This document shows, piece after piece, positions 17,093 through 25,934 of a stretch of 64,000 nucleotides of DNA; the stretch's first letter is position 1, and each line of letters starts with the position of its first letter. The translations under genes were made by a program, and so were the position numbers. The stretch is from Rhodanobacter sp. AS-Z3 (GTDB lineage: Bacteria > Pseudomonadota > Gammaproteobacteria > Xanthomonadales > Rhodanobacteraceae). The notes below the pieces were generated by a model. It saw nothing but the letters and a program-made list of their open reading frames with translations. It made no database searches and was not told the origin of the DNA. Where the stretch lies: assembly GCF_029224025.1 (NCBI RefSeq), contig NZ_CP119392.1, positions 1,511,001 through 1,575,000 of the forward strand. The letters are read 5' to 3'.

Positions 17093-18367
17093 CTATTTTT
17101 CGGCGATTACCGCCAGCGGCAGGCGCAGGCACACCTCGGCGCCGTGGCTGGTATTGCCGGCAATCAGCTCACCGTTGAGCCGTTCGGCGGTGGCCTCAGC
17201 CAGCGCCAGACCGATGCCCAGTCCGGTCTGCTTCTGAGAGTGGCCAAGCGCGGTGATCTCGTCGTCGTTGTCGAAACCGGGGCCATGGTCACGTACCGCC
17301 AGTTGCAGCCACGGTCCTTCACGTGAAACGTCCAGTTCGACCACATCGGATTGATGAGTCGCCGAGGCGTCGACGGCATTGTTCAGCAGGTTGATCAACG
17401 CATGGCGCAGCCCCGGTGGCGTACGCAGGACGGTACGTGCCAGGTCGGGGTCGAGCGATACGGTCAGGTCGGCTTCCGGCCGCAGTAACTGGAAGCGCTC
17501 CAGGCAACCATGGATGAACTGCTCCAGCGTCAGTCGCTCCGGCTCTTGTGACAGTTGCGCCTTGCCGAAGGCGACCATCTCGCGAAGGATCGTGCTGCAG
17601 CGATCGACCTGGCCTTCCAGCAAGGCCAGATCCTCCGCCAGCGTTGCTTCGCCAGCATGTTCGCGACGCAGTTCGGGCAACAGCACGCGCATGGTCGATA
17701 GCGGTGTATTGAGCTCGTGCGCCGCACCGGCAGCCTGGGTGGCAATCGCCAGGATGCCCTCGTCGCGCAGCGCGCGTTCCCGCACGCGTTGTACTTCCTG
17801 CTGCTGCAGGCGCAAGACGTGGGCCAGCCGACTGATGAAGAAGCTCAGCAGCAGCGCCATGATCAGGAAGTTCACGCCCATGCCCGCCACGTGCAGCGAG
17901 AAGCGGCTGGTAGGCATTTCATGCATGGGCGTGGGCAATGGCATGTGCGAATACAGCAGCACCACGTAGGCGATGCCCGCCAGCGCGAATACGATGAGCA
18001 CCGAACGCGCCGACAGTGCCGCGGCACTCAGCGCGATCGGCACCAGCAGCAAGGTGATGAAGGGATTGCTGGCGCCGCCAGTGAAATACAGCAAGTAACC
18101 AAGCACTACGGTATCAAACGCGATGTGGCCGACCGCTTCCCACTCACCCAGCGGCCAGGCTTGGGTCAGTCGCCACGCAGCGAACACCGAGAACACGGCG
18201 AGAACACCGATGCCGAGCAGCAGCGGCAGCAGCGGTACATTCAAATGCATCCACCAGGCACACACCAGTACCGCGGCACTCTGCCCGGCGATGGCACAGA
18301 TGCGCAGCCAGGCCAGCGTGCGCGTCAGCGCGAACGGGCCGATACGTTGGGCGGACCGATGAGGCAT
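17093..18367 (-). CDS. regB: Redox sensor histidine kinase RegB/PrrB
   Basis: A 424-residue kinase with six predicted membrane helices (residues about 18-180). Between helices 3 and 4 is the heptapeptide GGASNPF (97-103), the GGxxNPF quinone-binding motif described for RegB. The H-box is AAGAAHELNTPLSTMR (phospho-acceptor His218) and a cysteine (Cys257, QVDRCSTIL) occurs 39 residues later, the position of the redox-active Cys of Rhodobacter RegB. ATP-binding boxes NLLNNAVDA and DHGPGFDND follow. The start ATG at 18367 is preferred over upstream alternatives to 18409. Expected to report quinone redox state to RegA. Confidence 0.92.
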   Translation of the reverse strand: MPHRSAQRIGPFALTRTLAWLRICAIAGQSAAVLVCAWWMHLNVPLLPLLLGIGVLAVFSVFAAWRLTQAWPLGEWEAVGHIAFDTVVLGYLLYFTGGASNPFITLLLVPIALSAAALSARSVLIVFALAGIAYVVLLYSHMPLPTPMHEMPTSRFSLHVAGMGVNFLIMALLLSFFISRLAHVLRLQQQEVQRVRERALRDEGILAIATQAAGAAHELNTPLSTMRVLLPELRREHAGEATLAEDLALLEGQVDRCSTILREMVAFGKAQLSQEPERLTLEQFIHGCLERFQLLRPEADLTVSLDPDLARTVLRTPPGLRHALINLLNNAVDASATHQSDVVELDVSREGPWLQLAVRDHGPGFDNDDEITALGHSQKQTGLGIGLALAEATAERLNGELIAGNTSHGAEVCLRLPLAVIAEK

Positions 18368-18434
18368 GCAGATTTTCCTGGCTTGCTGCGAACTTGCGAT
18401 ACCCGCCACGCAACGCGCGGAGGGTATCGATGGA

Positions 18435-19988
18435 TCACGACGGCGTGTTGAATTCTTCGCTGTGCACCGGCGGTAGCGGGTTGTTGTTGGTCGCTGCGTC
18501 GGAGTGGCTGGCGGACAGCTTGCTCATCAACGGCAGCATCGCGATGGCGATGATCGTGCAGCCCACGCCGGCAAAACCGAGCTTGTTGAACAACGCGGTG
18601 TAGATCGGCAACGACACCAGCGGGTCCTTGATGTCGGTCGGGATGCTGGCGAAGTTCGCCACCACGCTGCCGAGATACTGCGAGATACCCGAGGCCACGA
18701 AGTAGGCGCCCATCATGAAACCGCCCATGCGGGCCGGCACGTAGCGCGCGATCATCGCCAGGCCCAGCCCGCTGACCAGCAGTTCGCCCAACGAGTACAG
18801 GCCGTAACCCCACACCATGATCCACGACGAGACCTGACCGTTGACGGCAAAGCGCGCGCCGACTCCATAGATGAAGAAGCCGAGCGCCACGGCAGCGAAG
18901 CCCCAGGCGAACTTGGCGGCCACCGACGGATTCTTGCCGACCTTGCCCATGGTGTTGTAGATCAGCACCAACACCGGGCTCAGCAGCACGATCCAGATCG
19001 CGTTGAGCGACTGAAACTGCTCGGGAATCCAGTCGAACAAATGCATGCCGAACAGGTTGAACGAGAGGTCGACGTTACGCTGGGCGAACAGATTCAGCGA
19101 GGTCGACATCTGCTGGTAGAAGATGAAGAAGAAGATCGTCTGCGCGACCAGAACCAAAGCGGCGACCAGACCGGCGCGTTCATGCTGCTGGCTGCTGCGG
19201 ATGAGGTGGATGAAGATACCCAGAATGACCACGCCAGCGGCATAGACGCAGACACGCGCGACGCCTTCGTTCTGCAGGATGAAAGCCGAAACGAAGACCA
19301 TGCCGATCGCGGCCAGAAATACCAGGCCGAGTTTCTTGACGTCGACCCGCTCATCGTCAGCCGGCGAGCCGATGTGCTGCAGGGTGCGATACATCAGTGA
19401 GTAGTTGATCAGACCAAGCACAAGGCCAATCGCGCAAACACCGAACGCGGTATGCCAGCCCCATGCATCGCCGTACTTTGCGCCCACGTAGTCACGAATC
19501 CACGGCGTCAGCAGCATCGAGATGGTCGAGCCGATGTTCACCGCCATGTAGTAGATCGTGAATGCGCTGTCGATCTTGGTGTCGTCACCCTCGTAGATCT
19601 TGCGCACCAGATTGCCGGCGTTCGGCTTGAAGAAGCCGTTGCCCACGATGATTACGCCGAGTGCGATGTACAGGAAGTAGGCGTTGTTGGTGGGAATCCA
19701 CAACATCGCGTAACCGAGGGTCAGCACCATGGCGCCGATCATCATGGTGCGGCGGGTGCCGATCAGCTTGTCGCCCACCCAGCCACCAATGGCTGGCGTT
19801 GCGTAAATCAGCGCCGCGGCGGCGCCCCAGATCAGGTTCGCCTTGCTGTCGACAAAGCCGAGCTTCTTCACCATGTAGGTGACCATCAACACCTGCATGC
19901 CGTAGAAGCCGAAGCGCTCCCACATTTCGATCAGGAAGACGGTACTGAATGACTTTGTCTGCGAGACGGGCGGGTTCTGGATTGCCAT
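18435..19988 (-). CDS. Proton-dependent oligopeptide transporter (POT/PTR2)
   Basis: A 517-residue major-facilitator protein with about 14 membrane helices. The first helix carries IEMWERFGFYG, the ExxERFxYYG proton-coupling motif, and FTIYYMAVNIGSTIS matches the PTR2 signature of peptide transporters (DtpA/YdgR-like). The length is normal. The gene stands between regB and dgkA, with a 296-bp gap to the divergent dgkA start. Di- and tripeptide uptake is expected and would complement the secreted S9 peptidases encoded nearby, although no common regulation is visible. Confidence 0.92.
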   Translation of the reverse strand: MAIQNPPVSQTKSFSTVFLIEMWERFGFYGMQVLMVTYMVKKLGFVDSKANLIWGAAAALIYATPAIGGWVGDKLIGTRRTMMIGAMVLTLGYAMLWIPTNNAYFLYIALGVIIVGNGFFKPNAGNLVRKIYEGDDTKIDSAFTIYYMAVNIGSTISMLLTPWIRDYVGAKYGDAWGWHTAFGVCAIGLVLGLINYSLMYRTLQHIGSPADDERVDVKKLGLVFLAAIGMVFVSAFILQNEGVARVCVYAAGVVILGIFIHLIRSSQQHERAGLVAALVLVAQTIFFFIFYQQMSTSLNLFAQRNVDLSFNLFGMHLFDWIPEQFQSLNAIWIVLLSPVLVLIYNTMGKVGKNPSVAAKFAWGFAAVALGFFIYGVGARFAVNGQVSSWIMVWGYGLYSLGELLVSGLGLAMIARYVPARMGGFMMGAYFVASGISQYLGSVVANFASIPTDIKDPLVSLPIYTALFNKLGFAGVGCTIIAIAMLPLMSKLSASHSDAATNNNPLPPVHSEEFNTPS

Positions 19989-20284
19989 AGATTTTCCGTG
20001 CGGGTTTCAGACCATGGCGACGTGCTTGCACGTGCCTGCGGCATGTGATTCTGAACGAACCACAACCGTCGAAGCGTAACGCATTCGTCGGTACGGTGTA
20101 GCTGCACTGCGACATGACAGCGACGTGCGAACAATGCTTGGGCGCGCCGCAGCGCATATGAAACGGCGTCCTTGTGGCATCATCGTGGTCTGAAATCACC
20201 AGCTCTCGGGAGTACCAACAACGTGTCCATCGCAGGTTTGATCTTGCCGCAGCGACGGCCATGGGCCGGACGAGGGCAGCGCTG

Positions 20285-20659
20285 ATGGCTGCCGAAGGTT
20301 TTCGTGGGCCGAGGCAGGTCTGGAACGCGTTTCGCTGGTCCATGAAGGGCTTGCGTGCCGGCTGGAAGCATGAGGCGTCGTTTCGACTGGAAGCCAGCCT
20401 TGCGATCGTGATGGTTCCACTGGGCTTGTGGCTGGGTCAGGGCGGGATGGAAAAGTTTGCGCTGATCCTCGCGCCGCTGCTGGTGCTGTCGGCGGAACTG
20501 CTGAACTCCGCGATCGAGGCGGTGGTCGACAAGGTCAGCCCGGAGTTCCACGAGTTGGCCGGCCGCGCCAAGGACATGGGCTCGGCGGCGGTGTTCGTTT
20601 TGCTGGTGCTGGTGGCACTGAGTTGGACGCTGATTCTGGGGCCGCGGTTGCTGGGGTGA
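20285..20659 (+). CDS. dgkA: Diacylglycerol kinase DgkA
   Basis: A 124-residue membrane protein with three helices. The family block ELLNSAIEAVVDKVSPEFHE (about residues 71-90) and the following GRAKDMGSAAVFV contain the active-site glutamates and asparagine. DgkA phosphorylates diacylglycerol from membrane-derived oligosaccharide synthesis. The ATG at 20285 has GAGGG upstream and gives the usual length; an in-frame ATG at 20261 or an earlier start is possible. It is divergent from the peptide transporter gene. Confidence 0.9.
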   Translation: MAAEGFRGPRQVWNAFRWSMKGLRAGWKHEASFRLEASLAIVMVPLGLWLGQGGMEKFALILAPLLVLSAELLNSAIEAVVDKVSPEFHELAGRAKDMGSAAVFVLLVLVALSWTLILGPRLLG

Positions 20660-20716
20660 AGTCCTCGGCAGGCATCAGTCCACTGCGGCGCACTTTTTCA
20701 GCCAGGCGATGAAGCG

Positions 20717-20742
20717 AAAAGGCCAGCTCATGCTGGCCCTTT
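20717..20742. terminator. Bidirectional Rho-independent terminator
   Basis: AAAAGGCCAGC-TCAT-GCTGGCCCTTT forms a 10-bp stem with A/T runs on both sides. It lies between the ends of dgkA (20659) and the TonB receptor gene (20757) and could serve both. Confidence 0.8.
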
Positions 20743-20756
20743 CACCTTGCACATCG

Positions 20757-23576
20757 TCAGTCGATCTTCCAGTTCAGCTCGGCCATGACGGTGCGGCCGT
20801 AACCGTTGTAATTGAACTGGTCATAGTAGGGGTAGGCGCCAAACGTGGTGTCCCGTGGCGGATGCTTGTCCAGCAGGTTGTTGGAGATCAGCGACAGCGT
20901 GACGTTGTTCCTGACCTCGAAGTTCACGCTGGCGTTGTAGGTGATCCACGGTCCCACCTGACGGCTGCCGTCGTAGGACCAGGTCGGCGCGTAACGCCGG
21001 CCATAAAGTGTCGTGCTGACTCTGCCGGCATTCCAGGTAACGCTGCCGCTGGCAATGTGGTGGAACTCGGTACCGAAGCCCCAGTCGCGGCTTGCCAGCA
21101 CGTCGGTTTCGGCGTCTTCCGGGAACATCCGGTAGGTATGTTTCAGTGCGCGGTAGTAGTCAGCGTCGAGCACGAAATTACCGATACGTCCGGCGTCGAT
21201 GCGCCAGCGCGCGCCGGCGGTGATGTTGGCCACCACTTCCGAGGAAATGTTGATCGGATAGGTGACGACCTTGCTCAGCCCCTCCGGATTGAACGGATCA
21301 GTGGCGGGTTCGCGCGTGATGAGGCTGTTGATTTCCAGGCACTGTGCGGAGTTGCCATCGACCAACGCGCCGTTGACCGTGTGGCCAAGGCGACAGCTTG
21401 CCTCGAGCGACAGGATGCCGTCATAGCTACGCGTGGCGATTTCGTTGCGGATCGGAATGCGTGCATAGTCGATATGCGCATTGAAGTCGGCCGTCGGTGA
21501 CCAGACCATGCCGAAGCCCCACGAGCGCGCGGTAATGCTCTTGAGCTGAGGGTTGCCGGAACTGCTGCCGTTGATCTGTACCGAACTGTACTTGCCATCG
21601 CAGTTGTCGCTGGCGATCACGTCGTCGCCATAGTTCTTGCGACACTGGTAGTAGTCATAGACCGAGCTGAAGCTGCGGCTCTGTCCGGCAAATACGTAGG
21701 ACATCTCGGGTGCGCGATAGGCGGTAGCGTAGTTGCCGCGAATCAGCAGGCTAGCGAAGGGACGGAATTCCAGGCCCGCCTTCCACGTCGCCCTGCCATC
21801 GCTGTTGCCGGCGTAGCGGTACTTGTCGTAGCGACCTGCCAGGCTTGCGGTAAGCATGCGGAACAGCGGAACGTTGAGCTCCATCGCCGCCCCGTTGTTG
21901 TTGCGGCTGCCGCGTCCCTGGGTGCCGCCGGTGCCCCAGAACTCGCCGGCGAGAACCCGCGGATCGATCGGCTGATTCCAGAACTGCTTGCCGCTGTCCA
22001 CGGCGGCGGCAAAGCCCACCGAGCCGGCCGGTAATTCGAACAGGTCCGTGTTGGTGATCTGCAGATTCAGATCCTGCCGCCAGGTGCGCGATTGACTGGT
22101 GACGTAGTCACTGAATCCCAGAATGTCGCTCAGCGGAATCTGCGAGTAGAAACGGTCCAGTCGAACGTTGTACGCCGGCACGCTGTAGTTGAGCGGGTCC
22201 TGGCCGAGCTGATCGCCGAGAAAATAGTTCTCGACCTTGCCGGCAAGCGGGCGCAGGTAACGGACGTCTGTTTGGTAGGCCGAGCGGTGGAAGTAGGCGT
22301 CATAAGCCCAGTCGGAGTCACCGAAGGTGCCGCGGACGCCGACCGAGCCACTGTAGCTCGACTGCTGCAAGGTCTTGTCGGCGGCCGTACCCACTTCCTC
22401 GGGAGTGAAGACGCGCTGCAGTTGCTCGAAATCGTTGCCGTTGGTGTTCCAGATGTACTTCGGTACGTACAGGCCGGTGCTCCAGAAGAACGAGCTGAAG
22501 CCGTTCGTGTAGTCGGTTCGGTTCTTGCTGTACAGCAGGTCCCCATACAACTGGGTGTGGTTGTCCAGTGAATATTTCAGGCTGACGTAACCGCTGTAGT
22601 TCCTTGCCTTGTTGAGCACCGTGCCGTAGCTGTTGGTCGACTGGCTGCCGCACCAGTTGCCGTATTGGGCACCTGGCCGTGTGGCGTACTCGACCGTGCC
22701 GTTGTATTGATCGGCCACCTTGTCGCAATTGGCCTTGCCCGGATCGATGTAGTGATTGGTCAGGCCGTCCAGGCGCCAGTAGTTCAACGACGGGTAGGCC
22801 GTGGCGCCTGGCGCCAGGGTCGGGTTGTCGGCCGTGGAATCCATGAAGTTGCGCTGGAAGCGATAGATCGGGCGCTGGTTGGAAAACTCGAACGCGTAAG
22901 TGGCGGTCAGCTTGCCCAGGCTCTCGCCGCCCACCAACTGCACGCGCTGGTTGCCGCCGCCGCCTTCGGAGTAGCCGCCACCGCGAAGGTTGAGAACATG
23001 GCCTTCGACCTTTTGCTTCAGGATGATATTGACCACGCCGGCAATCGCACTTGATCCGTAAATGGCGGACTGGTTGCCAGGCACGATATCAATGTGATCA
23101 ACCATCGCCATCGGAATGGTCGACAGGTCGACAATATTGTCGCTGCCGTTGTACAGCAGCGGGTAGTCAGCGAGCGGATGGCCGTCTACCAGGATCAGTG
23201 TGAACCCGGGATCGAGGCCGAACAGGCTGATGGTTGAAGCTGCTGTGGTGAAACTGTTGGTGTACTGGTTATCCAGTACCGAGCCATTGGCCTGCGGTAG
23301 CGAACGCAGCGCATCAGCGACATTCTTGAAGCCCTTGCGCTTCATTTCATCGGACGTGATCTGGGTGACGGGTGTAGCCGTGTCGATCTGGCTTTTTGGA
23401 ATCAGCGATCCGGTCACCTGGATGGCTTGCAGTCGGTCGACCGGTTTCGCCGCAGTGTCCTTATCGGTTGTTGCGGCGTCGTGTTTCGCGCTGTCCTGCT
23501 GGGCTTGCGCGTGCGCAGTCGCCGCCAGCCACGGCAGCGAAGCACAAACAGCGATGGCAAGAAGCTTGCGGTGCAT
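20757..23576 (-). CDS. Large TonB-dependent receptor (939 aa)
   Basis: The precursor has a signal peptide (about 1-24), a Gln/Lys-rich linker, a plug domain (about 48-190: IQVTGSLIPKSQIDTATPVT, DPGFTLILVDGHPL, VDHIDIVPGNQSAIYGSSAIAGVVNI) and a long barrel ending AELNWKID. The GSLIPK start of the plug is typical of the large Xanthomonadales receptors often encoded beside peptidases. AGGTA precedes the ATG. Two secreted S9 peptidases lie upstream on the same strand (327-bp gap). Peptide or amino-acid-derived ligands are inferred from this context only. Confidence 0.88.
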   Translation of the reverse strand: MHRKLLAIAVCASLPWLAATAHAQAQQDSAKHDAATTDKDTAAKPVDRLQAIQVTGSLIPKSQIDTATPVTQITSDEMKRKGFKNVADALRSLPQANGSVLDNQYTNSFTTAASTISLFGLDPGFTLILVDGHPLADYPLLYNGSDNIVDLSTIPMAMVDHIDIVPGNQSAIYGSSAIAGVVNIILKQKVEGHVLNLRGGGYSEGGGGNQRVQLVGGESLGKLTATYAFEFSNQRPIYRFQRNFMDSTADNPTLAPGATAYPSLNYWRLDGLTNHYIDPGKANCDKVADQYNGTVEYATRPGAQYGNWCGSQSTNSYGTVLNKARNYSGYVSLKYSLDNHTQLYGDLLYSKNRTDYTNGFSSFFWSTGLYVPKYIWNTNGNDFEQLQRVFTPEEVGTAADKTLQQSSYSGSVGVRGTFGDSDWAYDAYFHRSAYQTDVRYLRPLAGKVENYFLGDQLGQDPLNYSVPAYNVRLDRFYSQIPLSDILGFSDYVTSQSRTWRQDLNLQITNTDLFELPAGSVGFAAAVDSGKQFWNQPIDPRVLAGEFWGTGGTQGRGSRNNNGAAMELNVPLFRMLTASLAGRYDKYRYAGNSDGRATWKAGLEFRPFASLLIRGNYATAYRAPEMSYVFAGQSRSFSSVYDYYQCRKNYGDDVIASDNCDGKYSSVQINGSSSGNPQLKSITARSWGFGMVWSPTADFNAHIDYARIPIRNEIATRSYDGILSLEASCRLGHTVNGALVDGNSAQCLEINSLITREPATDPFNPEGLSKVVTYPINISSEVVANITAGARWRIDAGRIGNFVLDADYYRALKHTYRMFPEDAETDVLASRDWGFGTEFHHIASGSVTWNAGRVSTTLYGRRYAPTWSYDGSRQVGPWITYNASVNFEVRNNVTLSLISNNLLDKHPPRDTTFGAYPYYDQFNYNGYGRTVMAELNWKID

Positions 23577-23903
23577 TACCTTTCCCCTTGCGGCGACCCG
23601 AGGGCTGGCGGCGCCCCCCAGTCACATGTTTTCGGCGGACTTCCCTTGAATTGCGTATGACCACTCATCGCGCGAACCTGCTGCAGAAAATTCCCAAGCC
23701 CCTCATGGAAGGAAGCCGCGCAAGATCCCCGCACGCTGCACACGCGAAGGTGTGCCGTGGTGGGGACAGGTCTTGCTGATCGGTTGCTTGATCCATTGCC
23801 TTCTCGTGATTCATGGGCTTGACCGGGTCAGTTCTTCCTCGGCGTCAGGGACGACCGAGAGCGTCGGGTAGTGCGATGCGTCGATGCCCAGGGTTGTCCT
23901 TCG
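23577..23903 (-). promoter_or_regulatory. 327-bp gene-free stretch before the TonB receptor gene
   Basis: No convincing gene is seen. It should contain the receptor promoter and leader. A short dyad CACAC-GCGAAG-GTGTG lies near 23740-23756. A 49-codon minus-strand frame with a CAAC motif exists but has no clear ribosome-binding site or family match. Confidence 0.3.
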
Positions 23904-25889
23904 TCAGTGCGCATCCTTGCCGATGTATTTATCCAGAAATGCCTGCAGCGACTGGTAGAAAGCCAGCTGGTTCGCCTCGCTGTAGAAGCCGTGTTGTTCA
24001 TTGTCGCGCACCAGCCATTCGTAGGGCTTGCCCGCCTTGTCCAGTGCGGAGCGCAAATCTGTGGCGTTCTGGTAGGGCACCAGGGCGTCGTCCTTGCCAT
24101 GAATGATCAGCACCGGGATGCTGAATTTATCCAGGTGATCGATCGGCGAAACGGCGCGTATCGATGCGTCGTCCGTGCCGATCGCCTGGGCAAAATAGTT
24201 GCGTCCGCTGGCGGAGCGACTGATGTCAGCGTGGTTCAGTTCGATGGCATAGTCGGAGACGCCAGCGTAGTCCACCGCGCACTTGAACATGCCCGGCGCA
24301 CGGATCGGTGCCATCAGCGCGGAGTAGCCGCCGAAGCTGGCGCCAAAGATGCACACCCGTTGCGCATCGGCGTAGCCTTGCCCGATCGCCCACTTCACGC
24401 CATCGATCAAATCCTGCTGGATGCCGGTGCCAAATTGCTTGTAACCCGCGTGCTCAAACAGCGTGCCACGCCCGCCCGAGCCGCGGTAGTTGACCTGCAA
24501 CACGGCATAGCCGCGATTGGCCAGAAACTGTGCCCACGGATCGTAAAGCCAGGAATCAGCCACCCCGATCGGGCCGCCATGCGGGATCAAGACCAGCGGC
24601 ACCGGCTTGCGTGCGCTGCCCGCCGGCATGGTTAGAAAGCCGGTCAGCGTGATGCCGTCGCTGGTCGTGAACCGGATCGGTTTGCGCGGCAACATTTGTT
24701 GTGGATCAATCCACGGCAGGCTGCGGAACAGCGGCTGCAGGTTCATCGTGCGGCGGTCGAACAAGGCATATGTGCCGGGGTCACGGTCGCTCTGCGCGCC
24801 GATGATCAGTTGCATGCCATCCTGGCTGGTGCTGGTGACGGTGAGAAATTCATCGGGGAATTTTTCCGTCAGTGCCTGGCTGACCTGGGTGTAGATGCTG
24901 TCGTCCAGGTACGTGATGCGTGGCTTGCCGGTGTTGAAGACCACGCCGTACGGCCGGTACGGATAAGGCGTCCACAGCACCTCCGCCACGGACGAGAAGT
25001 CATCGCTGGCCAGCAGCTTGCGGGCGCTGCCGTCGAGGTTGCTGATGACCAGTTGATCAGGACCGCCACTGGCGCTGTAAAGCGCATAGACCTGCTTGCC
25101 GTCGGTGCTGATGCGCAACGGTACGAAACGCTTGCCGGTGATGCTGGCAGGTAGCCGCCGCCATGCGTCGTCGGCATTGTCGCGGCTGTAGACGTCGGTC
25201 CTGTAGGGGTCGTCCTGGCTGCTGCCATAGGCAAAGCGGGCCACGTCATCGTGCAGCACGAACGTCATGTTGGTTTGCTCGATCTGTCCGACCAGGCGGG
25301 GGTGGCCGCTGCTGGTTTCGACGTCGTAGAGCAGGGTTCGGCCGAAGTCGCGCGCACCCGTGCTGGCGTGGACGCGGAACGGGCTGACGTTGATGTAAAC
25401 GTGACCGTTGAGCGGGTGTGGCGTGCCGGCGATGAAGCCGGCGCCGCGCACCATGCCCAGAATATTCATGTTGGCGCCGCGGGTGTCCCGCACGCGCCAG
25501 CTGTACAGCACTCGTTTGTGCGAGCCATCGAAGTCGACGGCCACGACTTCGCCGGTGTCTTCCGGTGCAACCAGCGTGCCGGCCTCTTCACCCACGTCCA
25601 TCACCAGGCGGGTGTTGCTTACCCAGGTGATATCCACTGGCAGGGTTCGCGCCGCCATGTTCAGACGGCTCACCGGGTTCAGCTCCGGCAGTGAAAGCAC
25701 GCCGAGTTGATAGCTGCCGTCATCGTTGTGGATCGAAACGGCGAGATGCTTGCCATCAGGTGAAATGACCGGGTTGGCCAGCGACGAGTGTCGCGTGAAA
25801 TCCTGGTACGGAAGCTCCGCAGCGTGAACCGCCATCGTTGCCATCAAGCACAGCATGACCTGGAAGAGTGGCCTAAAAAGTCCCTTCAT
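23904..25889 (-). CDS. Secreted S9 prolyl oligopeptidase-family peptidase (copy 1)
   Basis: A 661-residue protein with a signal peptide (about 1-22), a beta-propeller (about 30-400) and an alpha/beta-hydrolase domain (about 410-661). The nucleophile is in GASFGGYSALM; an oxyanion sequence HGGPIG and the catalytic His in NEQHGFYSE are visible. The family cleaves dipeptides or acylated residues from oligopeptides. The ATG at 25889 is preceded by GGAG; the frame extends to 25931 without a better start. The next gene upstream encodes a close paralogue, only 45 bp away. Confidence 0.9.
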   Translation of the reverse strand: MKGLFRPLFQVMLCLMATMAVHAAELPYQDFTRHSSLANPVISPDGKHLAVSIHNDDGSYQLGVLSLPELNPVSRLNMAARTLPVDITWVSNTRLVMDVGEEAGTLVAPEDTGEVVAVDFDGSHKRVLYSWRVRDTRGANMNILGMVRGAGFIAGTPHPLNGHVYINVSPFRVHASTGARDFGRTLLYDVETSSGHPRLVGQIEQTNMTFVLHDDVARFAYGSSQDDPYRTDVYSRDNADDAWRRLPASITGKRFVPLRISTDGKQVYALYSASGGPDQLVISNLDGSARKLLASDDFSSVAEVLWTPYPYRPYGVVFNTGKPRITYLDDSIYTQVSQALTEKFPDEFLTVTSTSQDGMQLIIGAQSDRDPGTYALFDRRTMNLQPLFRSLPWIDPQQMLPRKPIRFTTSDGITLTGFLTMPAGSARKPVPLVLIPHGGPIGVADSWLYDPWAQFLANRGYAVLQVNYRGSGGRGTLFEHAGYKQFGTGIQQDLIDGVKWAIGQGYADAQRVCIFGASFGGYSALMAPIRAPGMFKCAVDYAGVSDYAIELNHADISRSASGRNYFAQAIGTDDASIRAVSPIDHLDKFSIPVLIIHGKDDALVPYQNATDLRSALDKAGKPYEWLVRDNEQHGFYSEANQLAFYQSLQAFLDKYIGKDAH

Positions 25890-25934
25890 GGTCACCACTT
25901 CTCCTGCTGCAATGCGGTCACTTCCATTCATGGG

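Noticed and set aside
23577..23903. 49-codon minus-strand small protein with a CAAC motif
   Set aside because: No ribosome-binding site in front of the ATG and no recognisable family; it may be part of the receptor leader.
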